38,223 nt of DNA from Burkholderiales bacterium (lineage in GTDB: Bacteria; Pseudomonadota; Gammaproteobacteria; Burkholderiales; Burkholderiaceae_C), in contig JAUVXK010000015.1 in NCBI GenBank assembly GCA_030603635.1, positions 1 through 38,223 of the forward strand, read 5' to 3'. A program made the translations under genes and the position numbers. The notes below the pieces were generated by a model, which did not search any database, was not told the origin of the DNA, and saw only the letters and a list, made by a program, of their open reading frames with translations. Shown in pieces: positions 11,647 to 19,300 of the stretch (within the stretch, counting starts at the first letter, position 1; each line of letters opens with the position of its first letter).

Positions 11647-11663
11647 AGGGTAAACCTTGAGTC

Positions 11664-12455
11664 ATGAGTCATATGAGTCATGAGCGCGACAGAGACTCGG
11701 TGGTTTCCTTGCGCAAGGGACTTCAGGTACTGACCTCTTTTAGCAGGCAGTACCCGAGATTGACCATTACCGATGTGGCCCGGCTGACGGGTTTAAGTGC
11801 TGCATCTGCTCGTCGCTCACTGTTGACCCTGTACGATTTGGGTTACCTTCATGGGGATGGCAAATTCTTCTGGATGTCACCCAAAACATTGCTGGTGGCG
11901 AACGCCTTTATTGCTTCCAGGCCATTGCCAGCCATAGCCCAGCCACTGCTGGATGCTCTATCTGAAAGGACCAGGGAGTCGGCATCACTGGGGCAGTTGC
12001 TGGATCACGATGCCATCATCGTAGCCCGATCCACTGCGAGGCGCAGTTTGAGCATTGGCCTGGGCATAGGGTCCCGGCTACCGGGCTACTGCTCTGCGAT
12101 AGGTCGTGTCTTGCTGTCCAGTCTGCCAATGGCAGAGGCTGAAGCCAAGTTGCTGTCAATGGACAGAAGAGCACTGACACGCAATACGATCACAGATTTG
12201 ACCCAGATCATGGACTTGCTGGAGCGGTGCCGAGAAGTAGGGTGGGCAGAAAGTGATGAAGAGATTGAGATGGGGGTCCGCTCTATGGCTGTGCCTGTCC
12301 GCGACAGGTCAGGCAATGTAGTGGCTGCCATGAGCATTGCTGTCAGGGCCGAGCGGATGAGTATGGCTGAATTCCAGCGGTCTTTTATAGGACAGCTGAC
12401 GCGGACCCAGAAAACGCTGGAAGCCAGTCTGTTTCCGGTTTCAGCTGAAAAGTAG
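11664..12455 (+). CDS. tphR: IclR-family transcriptional regulator TphR
   Basis: SLRKGLQVLTSFSRQYPRLTITDVARLTGLSAASARRSLLTL HTH plus IclR effector domain; divergent from tphC. Start may be 11664 or 11673. Confidence 0.88.
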   Translation: MSHMSHERDRDSVVSLRKGLQVLTSFSRQYPRLTITDVARLTGLSAASARRSLLTLYDLGYLHGDGKFFWMSPKTLLVANAFIASRPLPAIAQPLLDALSERTRESASLGQLLDHDAIIVARSTARRSLSIGLGIGSRLPGYCSAIGRVLLSSLPMAEAEAKLLSMDRRALTRNTITDLTQIMDLLERCREVGWAESDEEIEMGVRSMAVPVRDRSGNVVAAMSIAVRAERMSMAEFQRSFIGQLTRTQKTLEASLFPVSAEK

Positions 12456-12555
12456 CGCGGGCAGAGCCTGTGCTCTTCAGCAGATCGTTACAATCCCCAC
12501 ATTCGGCTGGTTCTATTCAATGTCTTGCCCAGTATCAATCTTGGTCTTCCTGGAT

Positions 12556-12638
12556 GTTGGTAAATCATCTGAGCCAAAAGTTGGTAAGATTTCAGGCTAT
12601 CCACCAAATTGTTCGCCTCGGGTGGTAGAAAGTTGGTA
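12556..12638 (+). repeat. GTTGGTA short direct repeats, candidate integrase arm-type sites
   Basis: GTTGGTA at 12556-12562, 12580-12586 and 12632-12638; variant GGTGGTA at 12621-12627. Confidence 0.5.
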
Positions 12639-12671
12639 GAGGGTGTAAGGTGTTGATTTCTAAGGAAGTGC

Positions 12672-12689
12672 GATACTCTTGATACTCTT
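12672..12689 (+). repeat. Tandem 9-bp repeat GATACTCTT x2 abutting the right att repeat
   Basis: GATACTCTTGATACTCTT; second copy overlaps the first 3 nt of the direct repeat. Confidence 0.85.
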
Positions 12690-12732
12690 ACAAGGCGTAG
12701 GTCGGCGGTTCGAACCCGTCAGCACCCACCAC
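12687..12732 (+). repeat. Right att-type direct repeat (displaced 3' half of tRNA-Val)
   Basis: CTTACAAGGCGTAGGTCGGCGGTTCGAACCCGTCAGCACCCACCAC; differs from the left copy only at T-loop position 59. Confidence 0.95.
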
Positions 12733-12737
12733 TCCCA

Positions 12738-12762
12738 TGAAAGGCGAACACGGGTTCGCCTT
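12738..12762 (+). terminator. Terminator, probably the original tRNA-Val terminator now beyond the island
   Basis: AAAGGCGAAC-acgg-GTTCGCCTTTTC, perfect 10-bp stem. Confidence 0.75.
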
Positions 12763-12784
12763 TTCTGTTTCAGGCTGCGCACAC

Positions 12785-14698
12785 ATGTTTGATTTCTTCC
12801 GCAACAACATCAAGTTCCTCATGGGCTTCCTGATGTTGCTGATCATCCCGGCTTTCGTGCTGTTCGGTGTCGAGGGCTACAGCAACCTTCGTGAAGGCCG
12901 CGATGTGGTGGCCAAGGTGGGTCGCGTCGACATCACGCGCCAGGAGTGGGACTTTGCCCACCGCAACGAGATCGATCGCCTGGTGGCCTCCATGCCCGGC
13001 ATCGAACGCAGTCTGCTCGACAACGAGGCCAGCCGCTTCGATACGCTGGAACGGTTGATCAACGAGCGCGTGCTCGCCCAGGCGTCTGCGGAAGGTCTCT
13101 ATCTGACCACGGACCAGCGTCTGGCTCGCGAGCTCACCCAGGACCCGAGCATCGCGGCGCTCCGCCGACCCGATGGCAGCCTGGATGTGGAGCGCTATCA
13201 GCAACTGTTGCGCGCACAGGGCATGACCCCCGAGGTGTTCGAGGCCTCCGTGCGTGCCGACCTGGCCCGTCGCCAGGTCATCGACGGGCTCACGGCGACC
13301 GCCTTCCTCACCCCGGCCGTGGCCGACCAGGCGCTGCAGGCGTTTTTCGAACGGCGAGAAGTCCAGTTCGCGCATTTCCGCCCGGTGGATTTCCGGGCGT
13401 CGGTTGAGGTGTCCGACGCGGACCTGCAGGCGTTCTACGACCAGAACCCGCAGCTGTTCCAGTCGCCTGAGCAGGCGGATGTCGAGTACCTGGTGCTGGA
13501 CCTTGAGGCCGTGTCTGCCCGGATTCAACTCAGCGAGTCCGACCTGCGCGCCTACCATGAGCAGAACAGCGCCAACCTGGCCTTGCAGGAGCAACGCCGT
13601 GCACGGCACATCCTGTTGACGGTGGACCCGGGTGCGAGCACCGAAGCCAAGGCCGCTGTGCGTGGCGAAGCACAAGCCCTGCTGGCCGAACTGCGGGACC
13701 AGCCCGAGCGTTTTGCCGAGCTGGCCCGCACCCGGTCGCAGGACCCGGGGTCGGCCGCCTTGGGCGGGGATCTGGATTTCTTTGCCCGTGGGGCGATGGT
13801 CAAGCCTTTTGAGGATGCCGCCTTCGCGCTGGAGCGCAACGCCATTTCCGAGGTGGTGGAAACCGAGTTTGGTTTTCACATCATCCAGGTGACCGACATT
13901 CGCCGCCCCGCGCCCGAACCCTTCGAGGTGGCGCGTCCCCGCCTTGAGCTGGAGTTGCGTCAACAACAGGCCCAGCGCCGCTTTGCCGAGGCGGCCGAGG
14001 ATTTCAGCAACCTTGTGTACGAACAGGCCGACAGCTTTGCACCCGCCGCCGAAGCCCTGGGGCTGACCGTGCGCCGTGCCAATGGCGTGTTGCGTACCGG
14101 TCCGCTGGATGCCGGCCGCGACGCCGCACTTGCCAACAACCGCGTGCTCCAAGCCGTGTTCTCGCCCGATTCGGTGCGCCAGAAGCGCAACACCGAGGCG
14201 GTGGAAATCGGTGCCAACCGCTTGGTTTCTGCCCGTGTGCTGGAGCACCGCCCGGCGCGCCTGCAGCCACTTGAAGACGTGAGGGCAGAGGTGCGCGAAC
14301 GTCTGGTGCAGCAGCGTGCACTGGAGGCCGCGCGTCAGGAGGCCCGGGATCGGCTCGCTGCGTGGCGCGAGGGGGCGCAGCCTCGTCTCCAGGCCCCTCT
14401 GGTCGTTTCCCGTATCGACGATCAGGGCCTGCCCGGCCCGGCACTCGGGGCGGCGTTGAGTGTGAGTGCCGGACCGTCCACGGCCGCCTGGACGTCGGCG
14501 GACCTGGGTGCCGATGGTGTGATGGTCATCCGCGTCAACCGCGTGCTTGAGCGTGAAACCCCCGACCCAGTCCGTGCCGGCCTGGAGCGCAGCCAGCTGG
14601 CAGAGCTGTGGGGGCAGGCGGAAGCCCAGGCATATATCCAGTCCCTGCGTGCCCGCTTCAAGGTCCAGGTGCTTGCCAAGCGTGGGGAGGCTTCCTGA
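12785..14698 (+). CDS. SurA N-terminal / PpiD-type peptidyl-prolyl cis-trans isomerase
   Basis: MFDFFRNNIKFLMGFLMLLIIPAFVLFGVEGY TM anchor; rotamase region ARHILLTVDPGAS...GGDLDFFARGAMVKPFEDAAF. Confidence 0.93.
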   Translation: MFDFFRNNIKFLMGFLMLLIIPAFVLFGVEGYSNLREGRDVVAKVGRVDITRQEWDFAHRNEIDRLVASMPGIERSLLDNEASRFDTLERLINERVLAQASAEGLYLTTDQRLARELTQDPSIAALRRPDGSLDVERYQQLLRAQGMTPEVFEASVRADLARRQVIDGLTATAFLTPAVADQALQAFFERREVQFAHFRPVDFRASVEVSDADLQAFYDQNPQLFQSPEQADVEYLVLDLEAVSARIQLSESDLRAYHEQNSANLALQEQRRARHILLTVDPGASTEAKAAVRGEAQALLAELRDQPERFAELARTRSQDPGSAALGGDLDFFARGAMVKPFEDAAFALERNAISEVVETEFGFHIIQVTDIRRPAPEPFEVARPRLELELRQQQAQRRFAEAAEDFSNLVYEQADSFAPAAEALGLTVRRANGVLRTGPLDAGRDAALANNRVLQAVFSPDSVRQKRNTEAVEIGANRLVSARVLEHRPARLQPLEDVRAEVRERLVQQRALEAARQEARDRLAAWREGAQPRLQAPLVVSRIDDQGLPGPALGAALSVSAGPSTAAWTSADLGADGVMVIRVNRVLERETPDPVRAGLERSQLAELWGQAEAQAYIQSLRARFKVQVLAKRGEAS

Positions 14699-14765
14699 AA
14701 AATTCGCTTGTTTTCTCGTATCGGCCTTAAAGGGCCGTGGGATACGGGATATAATTGAGAGCTAC

Positions 14766-14842
14766 GGTGGCTGTAGCTCAGTTGGTAGAGTCCAGGATTG
14801 TGATTCCTGTTGTCGTGGGTTCGAGTCCCATCAGCCACCCCA
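14766..14842 (+). tRNA. tRNA-His (anticodon GUG)
   Basis: GGTGGCTGTAGCTCAGTTGGTAGAGTCCAGGATTGTGATTCCTG...CAGCCACCCCA, cloverleaf with CCA. Confidence 0.96.
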
Positions 14843-14848
14843 GTCTTT

Positions 14849-14887
14849 CCATGAAAAAGCCCGACACGTGATCGGGCTTTTTCATGG
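14849..14887. terminator. Bidirectional rho-independent terminator
   Basis: CCATGAAAAAGCCCGA-cacgtga-TCGGGCTTTTTCATGG, 16-bp perfect arms between convergent units. Confidence 0.92.
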
Positions 14888-14923
14888 GTGAAAGCTTGTC
14901 GTCTAATGCGACTTCTGCTGCAC

Positions 14924-16297
14924 TCAGTCGGTCGCGGTCACAGTCACGGGCAACGTTTTCGATTGGTCTGTTTCGGACGCGGTTGCGGTTCGAAGCCGGT
15001 CCTGTATGCGCAGGCCAATGCCATCTTGCGGTCGTTGTGGCAACCGCTTCGCGATCAGCTTGGCGGCGAGTTCCGGGTCGGGTAGCTCGATCGCTGAGTC
15101 GATCAACAGCAGGTCGACCAGATCGCGCTGGGCGTGGCTGCCCCCCATGCGATGGATGACCGGTCGGATCGCTTGCAATTGTGTCACCGCCGCTGCTGTC
15201 CGCCCTTGTTGGCGCTCCTGCAGGGCACTCAGCAAAGGCTCTCCCACGTCCCGCGCCAAGGACGTCAGGTCGCTGGGGGAGGCGGTGCTGTTCTGGGCTG
15301 TCAGCCACTCACGCGCCTTCGCCGACCGTCCGCTGCCCACCCACGCCAGCATGGCGTGGAAATCATTGAAGGTGTAATGACCTGGTTCTGCCTGAGCCTC
15401 CCAGTCGTCGGCGAGAGCGGCCCAGCGTGGGCCGATGTCGACACCCATGAATTCCAGTCGCCATAGCATGGCCGAGGCGTCGACCAGATCGACCATCGCA
15501 GTGGATCGACCGCCACGGATGTAGGTGTCGTAGAGGTGGAGGGCGTCGTCGAGTCGCCCCAACTCCAGGTTGAACAACGCCCAGTGCCAGGCGTTGTGTA
15601 TCGCCAGAAAATGGTTGTCGTTCCAGTGGGGTTCTCGCTCGCGCATCCAGCGGATGCCATCGGCAGACCTGCCCTGCATTTCGAACACGTGGGTGACGGC
15701 GTGGTGTGCCCAGGCGTCAGCCGGCTCCAGCTCAAGGGCCTTGAGGCCAGCCCGTTCGGCTTCTTCGTATTGTCCGCATTCTTCAAGGCCGAAGGCCCAC
15801 ATTCCCCACAGCGCGTGGCTGCCCGGGTCGTTTTCATCCCATGCGGGCAGGGCCATGGCTATGCGGTCGCGCAACTGCTTGCTGTCACCCCGCAAAAAAT
15901 CGATGTAATGCCCCGCTTGCAGGGCCAAGGCATCTTGCGGCCACTCCCGACTCAGGGTCAGAAGAAGCCGGCCAGCCTGTTGCCAATGACCGCAGTTGAA
16001 GGCCACAAGGGCTTCGAGATGCAACCGTTCGCGCCGATTCAAGGCAAGCTTCCGCAGGGTATTCGCATCCTGCTCGACCACCGTTCGAGCCGCCGGCTCG
16101 GTGCTCAGGGCGTGCAGCCAGCCGTGCATCAGCCAGCCCATGGCGAAATCGGGTTGCTGCTCCAGCGCGGGGGTGATCAGTCCGACGGGGTCGCCCTGAC
16201 AGCAGTGGAAGGCCCGCAGTGCCTGGGCGTAGGCCGCGGTTGCTTCAGGGTGGGCGCCGGTGCAGTCAAGACCGGCGTGGTCCAGGGTGTGGTTCAT
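14924..16297 (-). CDS. Tetratricopeptide-repeat protein (TTC38-like)
   Basis: Helical repeats; HALWGMWAFGLEECGQYEEAERAGLKALELEPADAWAHHAVTHVFEMQGRSADGIRWM...HNAWHWALFNLELGR. Confidence 0.85.
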   Translation of the reverse strand: MNHTLDHAGLDCTGAHPEATAAYAQALRAFHCCQGDPVGLITPALEQQPDFAMGWLMHGWLHALSTEPAARTVVEQDANTLRKLALNRRERLHLEALVAFNCGHWQQAGRLLLTLSREWPQDALALQAGHYIDFLRGDSKQLRDRIAMALPAWDENDPGSHALWGMWAFGLEECGQYEEAERAGLKALELEPADAWAHHAVTHVFEMQGRSADGIRWMREREPHWNDNHFLAIHNAWHWALFNLELGRLDDALHLYDTYIRGGRSTAMVDLVDASAMLWRLEFMGVDIGPRWAALADDWEAQAEPGHYTFNDFHAMLAWVGSGRSAKAREWLTAQNSTASPSDLTSLARDVGEPLLSALQERQQGRTAAAVTQLQAIRPVIHRMGGSHAQRDLVDLLLIDSAIELPDPELAAKLIAKRLPQRPQDGIGLRIQDRLRTATASETDQSKTLPVTVTATD

Positions 16298-16388
16298 GAG
16301 GGGCTCCTAAGGAGAACAGGGTGCTTGATGGGTGGTCGGGATGCTAGATACACTCGCCGCTTTGCACTGCAGTCTTTTCAGACGCCGT

Positions 16389-17459
16389 ATGGTCGATTCC
16401 GCCAGCCAAGACGTTTCTGAGCTTGATCGCCCGGTGTCGGTGCACGTCCTGGTGACGCCGGAGGTGACGGCATCGGTGGCGCTGGGCCTGCTGGACCTGT
16501 TCCATTCGGCCGGACGTGACTGGGGGTTGATCGTCGATGGGCAGCCGGGGCGGCCTCTGATGGCGCCCCGGCTGGTGTCGGCCAGCGGCGATCCGTTGAC
16601 GGTGGCCAACGGCGTCCGGCTCTGTCCCGATGCGGCGCTCGCCGACCAGCCGGTACCGGACGCGGTGTGCATCCCGGAATTGTTTCTGGCTCCCGGTGCG
16701 TCGCTGCATGGACGTTACGAGGCGGAGTGTGTCTGGCTCAGGCATTGCCATGCCGCCGGTTCCCTGGTCAGTGCGGCCTGCTCGGGCGGCTTGTTGCTGG
16801 CGCAGGCCGGTCTCTTGGATGGTCACGAGGCCACGACCCACTGGGCCTATTGCGAAGCCTTGGCCACGCACTTCCCCAAAGTCCGCCTGCGGCGACAGCG
16901 GTCGCTGGTGGCTTCTGGCGAAGGCCAGCGGCTGGTCATGGCTGGCGGAGGCACCTCATGGCAGGATCTGGGGTTGTATCTGGTGGCGCGTCTGGTAGGG
17001 GTGGAAGCTGCCATGCAGTTGGCGCGCATCTATCTGATCGACTGGCACCACTCCGGGCAGCAGCCATACGCCCGGTTGGCCGCGAGCCGGCAGACCGATG
17101 ATGCTGTGGTCACCCGGACCCAGCTATGGGCGGCGGAGCATTACCAGCAGCCCAATCCGGTTCGAAGCATGGCCGAACTCAGCGGGCTGTCGGAGCGTGC
17201 CTTTGTGCGGCGGTTTCGTCAGGTGACGGGTCTGTCGCCGTTGGCGTATGTGCAACACATCCGCATCGAGGAGGCCAAGCAGTTGCTGGAGGCGACCACG
17301 TGGCCGGTGGAAGACATCGCTGAATCGCTTGGCTATGAGGATGCAAGCTTTTTTTCGCGTTTGTTCAAACGCGAGGTGCAACTCACGCCTGCCACTTACC
17401 GACGCAAGTTCGGGCGTCTGCGCGAGGTGCTGCAGCAGGCTCGGCCACCGGTCGCCTGA
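16389..17459 (+). CDS. GlxA-family (DJ-1/PfpI + AraC) transcriptional regulator
   Basis: N-terminal amidase-like domain (SAACSGGLLLAQAGLLDGHEATTHWAY), C-terminal AraC HTH (SERAFVRRFRQVTGLSPLAYVQHIRIEEAKQLLE). Confidence 0.92.
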   Translation: MVDSASQDVSELDRPVSVHVLVTPEVTASVALGLLDLFHSAGRDWGLIVDGQPGRPLMAPRLVSASGDPLTVANGVRLCPDAALADQPVPDAVCIPELFLAPGASLHGRYEAECVWLRHCHAAGSLVSAACSGGLLLAQAGLLDGHEATTHWAYCEALATHFPKVRLRRQRSLVASGEGQRLVMAGGGTSWQDLGLYLVARLVGVEAAMQLARIYLIDWHHSGQQPYARLAASRQTDDAVVTRTQLWAAEHYQQPNPVRSMAELSGLSERAFVRRFRQVTGLSPLAYVQHIRIEEAKQLLEATTWPVEDIAESLGYEDASFFSRLFKREVQLTPATYRRKFGRLREVLQQARPPVA

Positions 17460-17473
17460 AGGTCCACGGCCCG

Positions 17474-17743
17474 TCAGGGGTGCATGCGAACCGGGTGTTC
17501 GTCGAGCCATTCCGCGTCTTCCACGTTCAGCTGTTCCGGATCGAGTGTGGGAGGCGGTGTTCTGGGCTGGTAATGCAGGGCCTGGGCCACCCAGGGCCCG
17601 CCGGTCAGGGCAGGCCCGGTCGTGACCAGTTGCTGCTGGATCATAAAGAACGCCATGCAGGCGAACATCACGTGATGCAGCACGCCGAAGGGAACGACTG
17701 CGTTGTCTTGGGAACGCGATCTCAGGGTCTGCAGGTGTCGCAT
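17474..17743 (-). CDS. Hypothetical small protein with one hydrophobic segment
   Basis: MRHLQTLRSRSQDNAVVPFGVLHHVMFACMAFFMIQQQLV..., 89 aa; no family recognised. Confidence 0.5.
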   Translation of the reverse strand: MRHLQTLRSRSQDNAVVPFGVLHHVMFACMAFFMIQQQLVTTGPALTGGPWVAQALHYQPRTPPPTLDPEQLNVEDAEWLDEHPVRMHP

Positions 17744-17905
17744 GGCAGGGTCTTTCGGTGTACGGTACTCATGGTAGCCGGGCAGCTTTGTCCGATCAAG
17801 CGCCAGGACATGGGCAAAGCGGCTCCATCCAGATCGCGGCAAGCGGTTGCAGTGACGGTGGCCTGCCCGGCGTACAGTACGACTATCGTCACTTGACCGT
17901 TTGTC

Positions 17906-19264
17906 ATGCCCCAGCCTTCAGCTTCACACGACCCCGCCTACATCCAGCAGTGGATGGACGAGCACCGCATCACCGAGGTGGAATGCCTGATTCCCGACAT
18001 GGCGGGTCAGGCGCGCGGCAAGATCGTGCCCCGCCACAAGTACAACCCTGCCGTGGGCCTGCGCCTACCCGAGGCGGTGCTCACCATGACGGTGACCGGC
18101 GATTACCCTGAAAAGGATTTCACGTCGGTGGCCGACGGCGACATGGTGCTCACGCCCGACGCCACCACGCTGCGGCCGGTGCCCTGGGCCAAGGAGCCGA
18201 CGGCCCAGATCATCCACGACTGCCACCGTTTCGATGGCACCGAAACCCCCTTGTCGCCCCGCAGTGTGTTACGCCGAATGATCGGGCTGTACGAGGCCGA
18301 AGGCTGGAAGCCGGTCATCGCCCCGGAAATGGAGTTCTATCTGGTCCAGGTCGAACCCGACGAAGACATTCCGCTGAAACCCCCCGTGGGTCGCACGCGC
18401 CGCACCGAGGCCGGCATGCAGAGCTTTTCGATCGACTCGGTCAACGAGTACGACGACATCTTCGACGTGATGTACGACTGGTGCGAAGCCCAGGGCATCC
18501 AGCTTGACACGCTGATCCACGAGATGGGTACGGCGCAGATGGAGATCAACCTCGACCATGGCGATCCGTTGCCGCTGGCCGACCAGGTGTTCCTGTTCAA
18601 GCGCACGGTGCGCGAGGTGGCGATTCGGCACAACATGTACGCGACCTTCATGGCCAAGCCCATGCAAGGGCAGCCCGGCAGTGCCATGCACATTCACCAG
18701 AGCGTGCTGTCCACGGCGAGCGGCCAGAACATCTTCAGCCGGCCGGACGGCGAGGCCTCCGACGAGTTTTTCCATTTCATCGGTGGGTTGCAAACCTATC
18801 TGCCGGCCGCCACGGCGGTCTTTGCGCCCTATGTGAACTCGTACCGGCGCCTGTCGCGATTCACGTCGGCGCCCATCAACCTGAGCTGGGGTTACGACAA
18901 CCGCACCTGCGGCCTGCGCGTGCCCCATTCAGGGCCAGAGGCGCGGCGCGTGGAAAACCGGCTGGCGGGGGTGGATGTGAATCCCTACCTGGCGATTGCG
19001 GTGAGCCTGGCCTGTGGCTATCTGGGCATGAAACAGCGCATCCGGCCTTCGGAGCCGACCACCGGCAGCGCCTACGAGCAACCGCACCAGCTGCCGCGCC
19101 ATCTGGACGACGCCATCGAACGCCTGACGGCCTGCCAACCGCTGGCCGAGCTTTTTGGCGAGCACTTCCTGGAAACCTACAGCGCCATCAAGGAGGCGGA
19201 ATACCAGGAGTATTTCGACGTGGTCAGCCCCTGGGAACGCCGCTTCCTGTTGTTGCACGTGTGA
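17906..19264 (+). CDS. Glutamine synthetase family protein (gamma-glutamyl-polyamine synthetase-like)
   Basis: EMEFYLVQVEPDED...PGSAMHIHQSV...APINLSWGYDNRTCGLRVP; type-III GS-like catalytic motifs. Confidence 0.9.
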   Translation: MPQPSASHDPAYIQQWMDEHRITEVECLIPDMAGQARGKIVPRHKYNPAVGLRLPEAVLTMTVTGDYPEKDFTSVADGDMVLTPDATTLRPVPWAKEPTAQIIHDCHRFDGTETPLSPRSVLRRMIGLYEAEGWKPVIAPEMEFYLVQVEPDEDIPLKPPVGRTRRTEAGMQSFSIDSVNEYDDIFDVMYDWCEAQGIQLDTLIHEMGTAQMEINLDHGDPLPLADQVFLFKRTVREVAIRHNMYATFMAKPMQGQPGSAMHIHQSVLSTASGQNIFSRPDGEASDEFFHFIGGLQTYLPAATAVFAPYVNSYRRLSRFTSAPINLSWGYDNRTCGLRVPHSGPEARRVENRLAGVDVNPYLAIAVSLACGYLGMKQRIRPSEPTTGSAYEQPHQLPRHLDDAIERLTACQPLAELFGEHFLETYSAIKEAEYQEYFDVVSPWERRFLLLHV

Positions 19265-19300
19265 GCGGGAGCGCCCGCCATGGGCGGTGCGCCTGGGTAC

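Larger units (their letters stand above)
6788..12732. mobile_element. tRNA-Val-associated genomic island carrying a terephthalate (tph) catabolic operon; no integrase present
   Basis: 46-bp direct repeats of the tRNA-Val 3' half at both ends, accessory catabolic genes and visibly lower GC inside. Confidence 0.85.

Noticed and set aside
12632-12642. GTTGGTAGAG as a tRNA D-arm of a split or degraded tRNA
   Set aside because: Matches the D-arm 11-mer, but spacing to CTTACAAGG is 55 bp instead of 17 and no acceptor strand precedes it; kept only as an alternative in the arm-site finding.
6834-12686. Integrase or transposase inside the island
   Set aside because: Looked for recombinase-like translations in all listed ORFs; none seen. 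Only non-coding repeats remain at the right end.
12687-12732. Second functional tRNA-Val gene
   Set aside because: Only the 3' half from the anticodon loop onward is present; the preceding sequence (GATACTCTTGATACTC) cannot form the acceptor or D arm.
12770-14248. 492-aa - strand ORF opposite the ppiD-like gene
   Set aside because: Antisense shadow ORF with no recognisable domain; the + strand has clear PpiD features.
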